NCBI GenBank assembly: GCA_030248225.1
Contig: JASANE010012790.1
Location: forward strand, 54,354 to 118,353
Source: Trileptium ribeirensis
Lineage: Eukaryota; Nematoda; Enoplea; Enoplida; Thoracostomopsidae
Direction of reading: 5' to 3'
DNA length: 64,000 nt
Under the pieces are notes generated by a model. That model worked only from the letters and a program-made list of their open reading frames with translations, ran no database searches and had not been told where the DNA came from. The translations under genes were made by a program, and so were the position numbers. Shown one piece after another: positions 33,430 to 44,425 of this stretch; the stretch's first letter is position 1; each line of letters starts with the position of its first letter.

Positions 33430-34400
33430 CGTGTCCCATAAGTAACACCACAGCATTAAAGCGAGCCAGCGCGCCAAATTGCCAAAAACTGGTCATATCT
33501 AAAAGTATGCACATACTCTCATGTATGACTTGAAGTTTTGGTGAATAACACTATCCTAAGCGCGAACCTGGGAACCTACAGGATCATTGTGTTCTGTCGA
33601 AAACACACAAACTTTTCGAACCATGTCAGGCTCCAGAAGGCAGAGCTCTTCCGATATTGCCTCTTTCAGGTTTGTGGTTTGCGTTTGTATACCTTCTTCT
33701 TTAATACTCTCAACAGAAAAGTCACGAGGGTTTAGATCAGTAGAACGAGCAGTCCACTTGACACGGCCTCGGCGCAATAGCCAGCATTACGGGTAGGATT
33801 GGTCCTACCAACAGCGCACAGCCGTCGCAAAATGAGGAGGCGCGCCACCCTGCACAAAGTGATGCCTGTCAATATTTGTTAACTGTTGAATATTAGCATA
33901 AAGATTATTTCGCAGCATCATTAGATGGTTGTCTGCATTCACAATACCATCCAAAAACAACTGCGCAAAAATTTCATCAGACTACATGCGGACCCAGTCT
34001 GGGAGATCAGGGGTAATGGTGTTTCATAGCGTTCCGAGCGTCTTTGCATGCCAATAAACACAATTATGCCGGTTAACGTTGCTGTTCAGAGTAAAATTGT
34101 TTTCATCGGACCAAATGACTTCGTCAGCTAAGTCCGAATAATCGTCGAGACGTTGTAGCCATTTTTCGCAAAATTCAACCCTGCGATCATAATCACCCTC
34201 ATTCAGAGCATGAATTAACGTCTATCTAAACGGTTTGCCGGTTTGAACAGGACAACGGCGAATTGTGAGAAATTGTCAAAATGATGGTAAATGTCAACTA
34301 TCGCAGCATCACCAGATATCGTCGTTGGTCTCCATGTTCAGGGTAAATCGGCCACCGAACCTGTTAGATCAAACCTTTTATTAATCGAAGCAATGGTTTT
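33430..34400 (-). pseudogene. mariner/IS630-superfamily transposase relic
   Basis: On the minus strand the landmarks of a Tc1/mariner-superfamily transposase appear in order across broken frames. They are the first catalytic region WSDENNF with VNRHNC.YW (about 34120-34050), a GIVNADNHL-type segment (about 33950), the second region FVQGGAPPHFA (about 33865-33835), and the C-terminal RGRVKWTARSTDLNPRDF (about 33775-33720). In active relatives the second region reads QDGAP, so the catalytic aspartate is replaced by glycine. Stops and frame changes occur throughout. A terminal CGTGTCCCATAAGTAA near 33430 resembles the ends of this group; I could not find its partner. Confidence 0.8.
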
Positions 34401-35042
34401 ATGATATGGGGGCTGTGAAGACAATTGACTGCACCATAATTGTTGAATAACTTCATGGCTATTTTGGTTATTGAATACCGTCGCTACGCTTACATAATGG
34501 ACAATACGAACTTTATGATGATTTTAGCCACTATAATGAGGAAATTAGAAGTGATGATAGCGCTGATACGATTACACATAAATGTATTATAATTTTTTTT
34601 GATTGTACTGGACCTTTTTATATTTTGGTTATTGAATACAGTCTTGCTGCAGTTATTCTATTAGTTAAATTAAGTCGAGTATTTGACATTTGTTATCTGG
34701 AACGCCCACAGCTTCGATCCCATTTTCCGGGTTAAAATGGCGAAACAGGTTTTTAGTTTTTCTTTGCCAAATCATTCCATACGGGTACCAGTGTTTCACA
34801 GCCCGTATCTCGCGATACAGGCTTTGCATCGAAAAATGGAACCCACCACAGAATCAATTCACGAAATCTACAACTTTGCTGACCTCAAACTTTTTTGTGG
34901 AACACTACTTGGGCCGCAGTGGGCACGAATGTGATTCGTCGGTCCTTTGAGAGAAATAGCGGGTTTTCAAATTTAACCGTGTTATTGCTTGTTTTTACCG
35001 TACAGTGAGTGCGCATCTAGGATGATCTATATGGGTTTTCTG
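34401..35042. other. Intronic sequence, no gene
   Basis: A 9-base phrase TTTTGGTTATTGAATAC occurs twice (about 34460 and 34623), suggesting a small duplication. Two overlapping + frames at 34683-34950 have no family resemblance. Confidence 0.45.
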
Positions 35043-36202
35043 CAGGGACTAACCGGGTTTCGGGTTCCGGCAAAGATCATGTTTCGGTTGCGGTTCCGGC
35101 AAAAGGCAAAAACCATACCGGAACCGGAATTCCGGGTTAAAAATTTTGTTTACAATTATTGTCCACATCTTTGCTTCATCTGTGGTCCAGGCATGCAATA
35201 TATACACAGTGACTAAGTTCCAAGATAACAAAACAAAAGTACAGTTAAACTCAGGAAAATGCCTGTGAAACGTAAGTAGGACACATAATTTCATTAAAAT
35301 TTGTTTAATTTTTGCCCCTGCAAGAGTTTGTTAATAAAACAAAGCCAAGTCGATGCTTGTAGTAGTATTTCACTCACTCAGAAGTCTCGGCGTGTGTTAA
35401 AATTAAGCCGCCGGTCTAACTCGGTAAAAGAGTATTAATTGGTTATTTAGAAGTACGGAAGTACTTATATGTAAACTCGGCTTACAAATTGCGTCAAGCA
35501 CCAGCTAGTGAGCTTTTAAACTTTGTAAATCAGTTTTCATTGGAGTAAAGTAACATGTGTGCAACGCAGCCAGAAACTGCATTCTTGGTGATGAACTCTA
35601 TTTATTGAAAGTGTGCGAGCAGTATCACAGTTTGTCTCATTTATGGCATTTTAATCAGAAATTCATTAACAGCATCATCTAGCTAAGGGGCACTGGTTAA
35701 TCAGCGCTAGGCTAAGCAGTGGCTGTGACCAATGACCAGAAATTTATTGTATTTATACCTTGTTTTATTTTATTTTAGAAGCATATAAACCAATATTTCA
35801 AGTTTCCTACGTAATAACAAGTAACCAACGAATGTCTAGTAAAGGGGAAGAGGGTGTGGGAGGAGACAGAACCAAAGTGTTGAGTCTACGCTCCATACAT
35901 TAGAAGCTTATTCAGTTGGACACAATGTACCCAAGGTCGTACAGTGAAAGGCATGGAATTGCTCTGGGTGTCCAAAAACGATATACTGATCGATAAATCC
36001 ACGTTATTAGCTACCTCAGCCTCTTCAAAATTTCAGAGAGGCAACAATGTCATCACAATACATAAAGTTTAATGTAAAAGTAATTTTACTACATTTTTAA
36101 TCAACTGTACCTTCATTTCTATCTTCATCTGTTTTGCTATATATAAGTTTCGAAGACCAGGTTCCGGATCCGGTTTAAAAGGACGGTTCCATTTATTCCC
36201 TG
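35043..36202 (-). mobile_element. Non-autonomous hAT element, copy 5 (inverted, older)
   Basis: This is the hAT family of 16-26 kb in reverse orientation: the left end here, CAGGGACTAACCGGG, is the family's right terminus, and the right end, ATTTATTCCCTG, is its left terminus with about 45 bp of subterminal CCGGAACC repeats lost. The interior matches in reverse order throughout (for example GCGTCAAGCACCAGC, TGCGAGCAGTATCACAG, TTCGAAGACCAGGTTCCGG). Flanking 8-mers (GTTTTCTG and CTACATAC) do not match, so the target duplication has decayed or was lost with an end. It lies antisense in a PHF14 intron. Confidence 0.82.
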
Positions 36203-36878
36203 CTACATACTTATAATATGTTCGGTTATAATTCTTGAAAGTATGAGGGTTGTAAATATGTCATTTTTAGCAACAGGTTGAACTTGGGGCGTTACTTATG
36301 GGGACACCCTATATATACGCAATACACACAGAACATATAACTGTCGTTAGAAGGGCGATTGAATTTTTTTTTCATTTTAATAATAAAACTTTGCTGGCAA
36401 TGTAGTTCGGGAAATGGCGTCGAAAGTCATCAACGACACGCGATCATTTCTTGCTAATGTCCAATATATAGGTACAGCCAGTAACCAACAGCAAGCGAGT
36501 TCAATTGCATGAAGGTCTTTGAGTATCCGATATATCGGAGTAATTTCTAATTTTGTGTTACCGACAAAGTTTTTTACCAGATCAGGTGAATTATTATAGA
36601 TAATGTTAGACAAAAATTACTCAGCTTTCGACACTTTTACGTTCAAAGCGTACTTGATGTGGAATCGGCTTGGACATACGGCATCGTGTCGCAGACCACC
36701 CTTCGGCAAATCGTTATGAATTTGCAACAAAATAGTTTTCATGCCTGGAATGATCATGTAACACCTGTATTTGTGCATCAGATACTTAAATGTGCCGTGC
36801 ACACATTCGTCCGGACTTATACAATCTGTTTTCTTTTTCTACAGATTGTTCAATATTAAGCATTTTAATAATTAATAG
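36203..36878. other. Intronic sequence, no gene
   Basis: End of the intron ahead of the PHD1 exon. No feature recognised. The acceptor that closes it, AATTAATAG, has a weak pyrimidine tract. Confidence 0.5.
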
Positions 36879-37051
36879 GCGGTCTCACCGAAACCTACAG
36901 ATCGTCTCAAGTCGGCAAAGCCTCAAGCGATCAACGACTAATTTGCTCATTGTGTCTTAATTTGCGGCTGAGCGACAAACACGAAGTGGTTAATTGTGGT
37001 CGATGTGGACTTGCCGTTCACGAAGAATGCTATGGATATATTGACGATGAT
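36879..37051 (+). CDS. PHF14: PHF14 ortholog, first part of PHD finger 1
   Basis: Begins after an ATTAATAG acceptor (phase 1) and ends at the donor GTTAGT (phase 0), 173 bp. It encodes six of the eight zinc ligands of PHD1: CSLC, then CGRC, then HEEC in VVNCGRCGLAVHEECYGY, closely following the vertebrate PHF14 pattern (CCVCL...IIQCDNCGITVHEGCYGV). PHD1 is one of the histone-reading modules of the protein. The final two cysteines come from the next exon (WFCEPC). A reading frame running past the donor meets a stop soon after, which supports the splice position. Confidence 0.88.
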
Positions 37052-38860
37052 GTTAGTTTTTTTGTAGCCAAAGCTTACAAAACTCACATAACGAAGTTGC
37101 CGAATTGTCTGAAAATTTCCGAGTAGGCATTTTATATGAAAAGGACTATTTGTAATTCGATCGAGATTTTCAGATTATAAAATATTATTTATGTTAATGG
37201 CTTGAAGTTCTAATAGGGTCAATAAACAAAATCATTCCTCGCTATCGATATTTCAGTGAATCATTGATAGCCCGTGGTTATGTGCCTTTGTGTTTTCGTA
37301 GCTGTCCAGACTAGTTGGCCGTATTAGCCTGGGTATGTGTTTTATGTGCGTGTCCTATTGAAGGAAGGACTAATTGGTATTTTGTAACTTTTGGCAATAT
37401 AAACTTTACCTCATCACACGGTGAGGTAGATTATCACTGTCATTGATTCTTATTCCTAAGGACGTTCATCGCCTGAAATCGTCATTGTTAATTTTTTAAA
37501 TATTTTGGAATTCGTTGGAAACATATTGTAGCCGTACTGGAAAACAGTTTAATATTATTTGTTGCACAGTTTTAGAATGTTTGGGAATGTGTAGTGTTTG
37601 TACTCTTTAGAACCAAAGGGGTCAGGTCTGTCGAGTTCTAGAAACGTTATTAGTTTTCTTTGCATATAGGTTACATGTTTCTAAGAGTTATGGGGAATCT
37701 GTATTTAGGTGAAAATCATTAAATTCGCTCTCGTATTAAAATTTTATCTGGGAAAGCTAAGTTAATTCTCTGCTAAGTCTAAAGAAAACCGGATGGATAG
37801 AGCTGTAATATATTGTAGATTAGGGTTTATCACACTGTTCGCTAAGGTTTTGTCTTATCCCCGTAGTACGCAATTGGCTGATAAGAACAATTATTTTTCA
37901 TGATATTGTAAGTTTCTGAATCAAAGATTTTTGTGGTTTTTAATTCAATTAGGATCGTCATGATTGGCCGCTTGGCCATATCCATGGCTAGGTCATTTCC
38001 ATGTACCTATCGAAGCTTCGAACTTTCTCATTTTCTGTAGTTCGAATGCAACGCCATATTGTAGTTGGTGCACAATATGGGCTCATTTACTTATGGTGTC
38101 AAGCCTTTAGGGAAATGTTTATTTTGAAAATTCATACTATCCACTCTCTTCGAACTGTGATGAACGGAGGATAAAATAACCATGCGAAGTGTCAGGTCGT
38201 TCGATCAGTCGCCCATTCAATGTTAGAGATGTTTTTAGGGTTACATTTTTATGGTTTCATCTCAGGCGAGTGGCATGGGATGACTGCGTTCAAATATGTA
38301 CAGAATTCAAAACATCCTATTTAACAGTGAAAGACTACGACTCCATAGTAAAGCCAATGATCACTTATGAAAATACTGAGTCTTTCGGGCTTCTGACTTT
38401 TCTTCAAGACCTGGGTGGTATGGTTTGGGCCAATGCTTATGTCTGTTGACTATATTTAATGTATTTGCAAAATTGTGATTAATTATAATTCTATACATAA
38501 GCACACGTTGCGAATGGCCTGAAGATGTGTTACCAGTACGAAACTGGGCTGTGTCAAAACTCTAATGGAAAAATCCAGTTAAAAGCAAAAACTACAGCCA
38601 TGACAAAAGTGAATGCAAGCGCGGACTACCGGGCTTTTTTCTCCCTGGTGGGGGCTCCCATCCTTGGCCTCCAGCCGGTTCGTAGGACCACAGGTTCATG
38701 CCAAGCCAATATTTTGGTAGCTAGCCGATAAACCAACCGTGGCCACACCACACTTGCCCCCCGTTCAATTAAGCATGAAGGTGAACTGAAAAGTGGCACA
38801 AGTTTTATACCCTCATAGCAGTGCTTTAGATAGTTAAATTTTCATTGAAATAAATAGTCT
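37052..38860. other. Intronic sequence, no gene
   Basis: No exon or repeat family recognised. The open frame 38189-38449 (+) has no family resemblance; a second at 38525-38731 runs into GC-rich repeat-like DNA. Confidence 0.5.
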
Positions 38861-39232
38861 TGTACATATATGCTCATAGGAGTGGGAGGTCACCTCCACA
38901 CCCCAACGCGTCGGCTATCCCACCCCCTGACAGCTAGTCCAACCTCCTTGACTGCGTTGCAGGGGCCAAGCATTTGGCGGCGCCACAAACCTCCGACATG
39001 TTTACCCCTCACCCCGCGAGAAGCCGGCTACCCTCCTTGGACTTCGGTCTAGGTAGGGTCTTGAATTTATGGTTGGTGACGTAAAACATCACAATTTGAA
39101 AAAAAATCACCGGAGATATGAAGAAATTCATATAAAGAAAAATCATTTAAGCCGGGGGCCCGCGGATCAGGCAGCCACCCTCATAGTTATATTATCCACC
39201 CGGTTCCCGAACCGGGGGTTCCCCAGTTAGTC
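38861..39232. repeat. GC-rich repeat-like patch
   Basis: A GC-rich island in AT-rich intron, with C-rich runs (38890-39030), GCCGGGGGCCCGCGG near 39151 and the hairpin CCCGGTTC-CC-GAACCGGG near 39199. The + frame 38870-39052 is a by-product of the composition. It probably belongs to a repeat, but I found no second copy in the window. Confidence 0.4.
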
Positions 39233-40176
39233 TCACAAAAAATTTTGAACTGTGGAAAAGCTAAGATTAACGTATTTTAGTAATGATTTGTCGAACTTGA
39301 TATAGCAGTTGGGGTGCACCGTAACGTTCGACATACACATTATTTTGTACACTGTGCATGCATTACGAAACTTTGAAGAATACTTTCAGTATAGAACAGT
39401 AATACAAAAAAATATTTTAGTCATACATTCAAAATATGCAGAAACACACAGTGTTGGTTTATCAGTAGCAGTAATTATCTTTAGTGATATTTTTGCAATA
39501 CTCTAAACTTGCATTAAACCGGTTTCATTGCGCACCTATCGAGGCGAGCAAGCATTTATATGTATGCGCACTGAATTTTACGTTGTCGCTTCTTGTCTCC
39601 GTCCGGCCAGTATTGGCACATTATTTCAGGAATGAATGAAAATATTCCTATGTGGACTTTAGCATATCAGTAGCCTATAGTTTGGACCCTAAGCACATTT
39701 GAGTTTCATTTGTGCAACAAACCCATGGAGTACTGTATCTTCTCTTTAAATGTGGTACCTGATTTATTTTTGTGATCGAATGAAATGACTTTTTCAGTTA
39801 TAATCTCGAAACACAGGCTTCATATCAAAAATGTTGCATAATCTTTCTGTTTGTTTGACGAGATCTAGAACTTTGTTCACCGATACTTTTTTGTCAGATT
39901 CGTGGATAAAGCGATAGGGAAACGAAACTGAGTTCGGAAAGGACCCATTTCAACTTTTATGTAATATATTTTGAATATAATGATTAATAAGCGTCATATG
40001 CTCGCTATAAACGTTTTCGAGGTTGCTTAATACGATGAGATAATTGATTTGAACATATCTGTGAAACGATAAGCGTATCTGTGACTAAAAGCCACTCGCT
40101 CGCAGTTGTACTGCTGGCTGCGCTTTCGTGGGTTGGCTCACATTGTAGTAATGATTAGTTACAGTTTTGTTTGCAG
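39233..40176. other. Intronic sequence, no gene
   Basis: AT-rich intron ending in the TTTTGTTTGCAG acceptor of the extended-PHD exon. No repeat recognised. Confidence 0.55.
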
Positions 40177-40669
40177 GGGTCGTTTCAGTACAGTCGTGCT
40201 AGTATTTCGTCTTCTTTGGAATCGTGGTTTTGTGAGCCGTGTCGTTCAAAACAGATACAAGATTCCAGGCGTCCATCCTGTGAGCTCTGTCCGAACAACG
40301 ATCCTTATCTAGCATTTAAACCCACCGACACGGGCCGTTGGGTTCATTTACTATGCGCCCTGTACATTCCCAGCTCAACGTTTGGCGACACCAATCGCCT
40401 GGCGCCGGTTTGCCTCGCCGAAGTTAATACCGAATCTCGCTCAGAAAATCGGACATTCAGGGGATCGATTAGTAGTAACGGAGTAGTTCCTAAAAAGAAA
40501 CAATGCTCATTGTGTTCTGATCGGCACGTTTCCCACAAAGGAGTAACGATTAAGTGTAGCGCCAAATTTTGTCGAACACGGTTTCACGTTACGTGTGCGC
40601 AGCGCGAAGGTCTGTTGGGGGAAATACCAGCACCACTATCTGATATTTCTTCCGACGACGACGACGAAG
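40177..40669 (+). CDS. PHF14: PHF14 ortholog, end of PHD1 and most of the extended PHD
   Basis: The longest and most diagnostic exon (493 bp, phase 0 in, phase 1 out; acceptor TTTGCAG, donor GTTTGT). It supplies the last PHD1 cysteines (WFCEPC), then the extended PHD: CELCPN, TGRWVHLLCALYIP, a CSLC knuckle, KCSAKFCRTRFHVTCAQREGLL, ending in an Asp-rich run. The segments TDTGRWVHLLCALY and FHVTCAQREGLL correspond closely to vertebrate PHF14 (ETDAGRWVHIVCALY, FHVTCAQKEGLL). The linker between the pre-PHD and PHD halves is roughly 15-20 residues longer than in vertebrates. The extended PHD in this family binds the H3 tail. The last Cys-His pair is in the next exon. Confidence 0.95.
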
Positions 40670-42549
40670 GTTTGTTTTGTGTCTTTCTTGTGCGATTATT
40701 AGTTGTCCGTTTTTGTGCTGGTAATAATTTAGTTTTTCGTATCATGTGGCGATCTGTAGAAACTAACGCTTGATTGGATTTTCCCACCGTAAAATAGAGA
40801 TTTGCAAAGATCAAAAACATTAATGGACTTTCATCATTATTTGGTTTGCAATTTATTAATAATCAAGTATACCGATTTGAAACGAATTTGGTAATATTTC
40901 ATGAGAGTACACATTTGTTACACTGCTGGGTTTAGTTTGCAGAAGTGTGATTGAAACTAATAAAACAAGTTAGGAGTAGCGCCGACACGATCACATTATT
41001 ATCACGTTTGCCTATTCATTTACAAATTTGAAGGTACACCATAGTCCAGGTACACTTGCCGCGCAGCAAGGAAATGGGTAAAATGAGTAATTTAACACGA
41101 AATTTACTGGGAAATAGTGAAAATTAATTTATTGACGGGAAAATTGAATGTACTTAAAGTGCGAAAGTTAAGTGTGTGATAAGAGCAGCGAGTTGCGGAA
41201 TCGTCTACGAAAAGCGAACGTGAAAATGTATTAAATCATCACTTAGTTTACCCGAAGCGTTTAATAGAGTAATACGAGTATCTGTAGTAGTGCAATGGCG
41301 TGCGACAACGTCAGAAGACAAATAGAGAGGTTTCGAAAAAATCTCTATGGCTGCCTGTTTTATGCCAATTTATGTCAAGTATTATTAACTTATCGTAAAA
41401 TTCCGTCTGTAACAGTTAATTTGACTGTCTAGAAACTGGGAAACCGTAATATTGACAGGGAAAATCGAAATTGGTAAGCCACGTGAAACAAATACAAAAC
41501 TACTGTGTGTTCTCGTAACAGAGTTCACAAATTGCAGGAGACCGAATCGTGAACAAATTGTTTGACTCAATCATTCAAAAATGGCCTTCGACGTCAACAT
41601 AAACAGCTAAAAGTTTAATTTTATGCAGCCGCTACGTTACCAGCGCTCCAATTTCTTATTTATTTCACGTCGACAGTATTGTCAAACTCCACTGTATATC
41701 AGTTCAAAGGATATTATGTATGTACGATGTGTGAGAGACGCAAATGACAACGTTGTCACACACGCGGACCAAGTCAAGTCAAGACTAATTGGCGCACATA
41801 CATGTAGGCTGTTAGTGCCCAAGTGATAACCACACTGCTGCACACTCTCCCACCTTGGCCGCTACAAGGATGCAAACGTTACTGCAGATATTAGTCAATG
41901 ACCATTTTGATCCCTGAACTGTCGAAACGCAGGGTAAAAACGCAGTTGTCTGGGTTTTGCATCGACCCAACGGCAAAGTGGTCATTGTATCAGTATACTG
42001 AGACCAGCAGTCATTTAAATGCTTTACTATCTGTTGTTGCTGACAGACGACCAGTACAACGATCTGTGGCCAGTATTCCGTATAGGCTCTTGTTATTTTC
42101 CACCGCAACGCCACTGTCGAATCTGGTTTCTCTAATGGGTAAAGGTTTCGCCTAATGGTTGCGTTATGTAGACGGTATGTGCCGGACATTCTGCTCCTTT
42201 CATTGTCTTGAGCACTTACAACGCTTGCCTTATGCATCCTGCATTCTCGATAACCTAGTTTGGTTGACAGACGTGACATAGTGTGTATATCTTAGACCAC
42301 TTTAAATCTGGAATATCGTCTGAAAAAATCTGGAAATTCGGTCTCAATTTTGCGCGAAGACCCTGTTACAGGGCAGTAAAATTGCTTGATTAACCCTTGA
42401 AAATTATGGAGTGTGTACTAGCGCGTGGAATTCTATCATAACTTCAAGGTGACTCGATGCAGTTCGAGTTCATGTCTTGTAAATTAGCCACTTGTGTATC
42501 CTAAGCTAACTGCTGGCAAAGCGACGCTAGGTGTCCGGGGTTATTGTAG
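40670..42549. other. Intronic sequence, no gene
   Basis: Starts in the PHF14 intron after donor GTTTGT. A 155-codon minus-strand frame (41812-42279) overlaps an 85-codon + frame; neither resembles a known family nor sits between convincing splice sites, so I do not call either. The rest is AT-rich without recognised repeats. Confidence 0.45.
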
Positions 42550-42985
42550 ACCCTCCCAGATAGGGTCAGTAAACGGAAAAATTTACTGACCCCTAAGGGG
42601 TCAGTAGCAAGGCGTCATTTCGGAAACTAGGGGTCATCACCCCTTAAGGGGTCAGTAATTTTATAAAAATTAATACATTTTTTCTTTCAGGTGTCCCAAC
42701 ATACGTCTGTGGCGCTGGTTTTTTTTCAGTTTTTGGCCATAATATATAGTATACTGCATATTTTAGGTTAGGTGATCAAACAATTGATCGTTTAGCCTAC
42801 GATATGCGTGTATATGAGTATAAATTTTTAGTGACCCCTTAAGGGGTCAATTTTTTGAAAAAAAGTAAATTTTAAGGGTTCGTTTTTGCGAAAAAATAGG
42901 GGTCGGTGTCTAGGAGGGAGCTCGCCGGAAGGGGGGGGGAGCCGATCCTTGGGGTCGGCCCCCCCTTCCCCCCTCTAAAATAACC
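42550..42985. repeat. Cluster of TGACCCCTTAAGGGGTCA palindromes and GC runs
   Basis: Near-perfect palindromes of the form TGACCCCT(T)AAGGGGTCA occur at about 42587-42603, 42639-42655 and 42832-42848. Single half-sites occur at 42562 (GGGTCAGTAAA), 42629 and 42899. Both flanks of the first palindrome are also inverted (TCAGTAAA / TTTACTGA), forming a longer hairpin. A run of G9 followed by a C7 run (42930-42970) closes the block. It may be a small DNA element or a binding-site cluster; no transposase or known factor is implied by sequence alone. Confidence 0.5.
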
Positions 42986-42990
42986 CCGGG

Positions 42991-43365
42991 GTGTACTTTA
43001 CCTACTTGGACTCTGAAAACGCATTTGAAAGTGTGGCGATAGAGGTTGTTCGCTGGTCACTCAAAAAGTCATGAGTAGACGAATGGCATGTAAAGGCTGT
43101 GCTGTTGTTATTTGAGGATGCGTCAACAGTTGTTGGCACCCATGATGCCCATAGCTAAAGCTTTGGTGTGAAAATAGGGTTACATCAGGGATTCGTAATA
43201 AGCCCGCAACCTTTGGCAGTCGTTGTAAACCTTGTATCAGGGGTATGGCCATAGTAGTTACTGTACGCGACGACCTAGTTTTGATAGCACCCGCCAAGGA
43301 CGAAATTATTCAGACACAACGCTCCTGGCAAGCACAACACGGTTGAAAGCCCGTGATCTAGCATC
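42991..43365 (+). pseudogene. LINE reverse transcriptase fragment, decayed
   Basis: Translating + from 42991 gives the central palm of a non-LTR reverse transcriptase: YFTYLDSENAFESV (motif A region), EVVRWSLKK, then GLHQGFVISPQ (the GVHQGSVLSP motif), and after a frame change near 43250 VRDDLVLIAPAKDE, the YADD active-site segment with YA changed to VR. In-frame stops at about 43072 and 43158 confirm loss of function. About 120 codons of the RT remain; endonuclease and tail are missing. It is directly followed by the composite repeat array. Confidence 0.8.
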
Positions 43366-43544
43366 CACAAGTCTTCATTCTTTAATTAAAAATTAAGCTA
43401 TCACATAACTAATCCCTTCATGCCCACTAGGTCCAAATGGATCCAACGCACATTGCGAATCTTTGTATTTACTGAGTTTGTCGTATGTCATAAGTTTGAA
43501 CGTACGTTGTAATTCGCTCACGTTGTGAGGTTCCTTAAGGAACC

Positions 43545-43622
43545 GAGCAACAGCTCCCAAATGGCTCAGTAGTTTGCGCACACAAGTTTCACCCTTACCT
43601 TCCGGGTTCGATCCCTGGCGCA
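43545..43622 (+). repeat. tRNA-like Pol III module in array unit 1
   Basis: Has ATGGCTCAGTAGTT at the A-box position, then CCGGGTTCGATCCCTGG, in which CCGGG and CCTGG form a T-arm stem around a seven-base loop containing a perfect B-box. The same module occurs in units 3 (about 44424-44512), 4 (44712-44792), 5 (45062-45145) and 7 (45523-45605). The acceptor stem does not pair, so these are tRNA-derived promoter heads and not tRNA genes. Confidence 0.65.
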
Positions 43623-44014
43623 GGCTTGAGTTTGTCAAACATTGCACGATACACAAATTAATTCTGGCATGAGGTTAATTAAAAGTTAAGCCTATCGCAT
43701 AACTAATTCATTCATGCCCGCTAGGTCCAAATGGACCCAACGTACTTTGCGAGTCGTTGTATTTACTGCGTTTATCATATGTCGTCCGTTTCATCGTGCG
43801 TTGATATTCGCTATTGTACGATACAGAAATTAATTCGGTCGTGAAAGGGTTAATTAAAAATTAACCTATCGCAGAACTAATTTCTTCATGCCCACTAGGT
43901 CCAAATGGATCCAGCGCACATTGCGAGTCGTTGTATTTACTGCGTTTGTCGTATGTCGTCAGTTTGAACGTGTGTTGTTATTGGCTCAAGTTGTGAGGTT
44001 CCTTAAGGAACCGA

Positions 44015-44425
44015 TGGTCTCTCCATTCGCTGAAAATTTTGCTAGGGGTCATGAACCAGTGGTTCCTCCTGGTTCCGAACCGGGGGGGGCGCCCGATTTT
44101 GCCGGGGACATTTTCCAAGAGAAAAATAGTAAAAAATCGTGTCAGAAACACCGCCAAAATAGTTTCAATAAAGAGAAATAACGATTTTGAAGCAAATTTT
44201 GACTAAATTAGCGAAATTTTTGGCTTTAGAACGGAATTTTGTACAAATTTTGATCGAATTTTATGTACTTTGAACCGATTAGAAACAAAAAAATTTTCCA
44301 AGAGACGGTGAACCAGGGGAGCCCAAAATTTTGTCAGGGGGGCATGAGCCGGGGGGCACCTGTGCTGAACCAGGGGGAGCCGAAAATACCAGGGGCCCCA
44401 CCCCCAGTATAGAGAGCCCAGGTAC
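44015..44425. repeat. GC-rich insertion inside array unit 3
   Basis: Unit 3 breaks after CCTTAAGGAACCGA and resumes at GGTACCGAGCAACAGC, so the shared junction text is (G)GAACCGA or (G)TACCGAG. Between lie two related blocks with AACCAG(G)GG(G)AGCC, GGGGGG runs and ATTTTG(C/T)(C/T)(A/G)GGGG, near 44040-44110 and 44310-44400, around an AT-rich core with repeated TTTTGA(C/T)(C/T/A)(A/G)AATT. Possibly a separate foldback element or local expansion. No gene. Confidence 0.45.

Noticed and set aside
35049..35294. Short minus-strand protein with FRFRYGF motifs
   Set aside because: It is the terminal CCGGAA-rich region of a hAT element, repeated at every copy and not coding.
41812..42279. 155-codon minus-strand frame as a gene
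   Set aside because: No family resemblance; an overlapping + frame is also open, and no convincing splice sites bound it.
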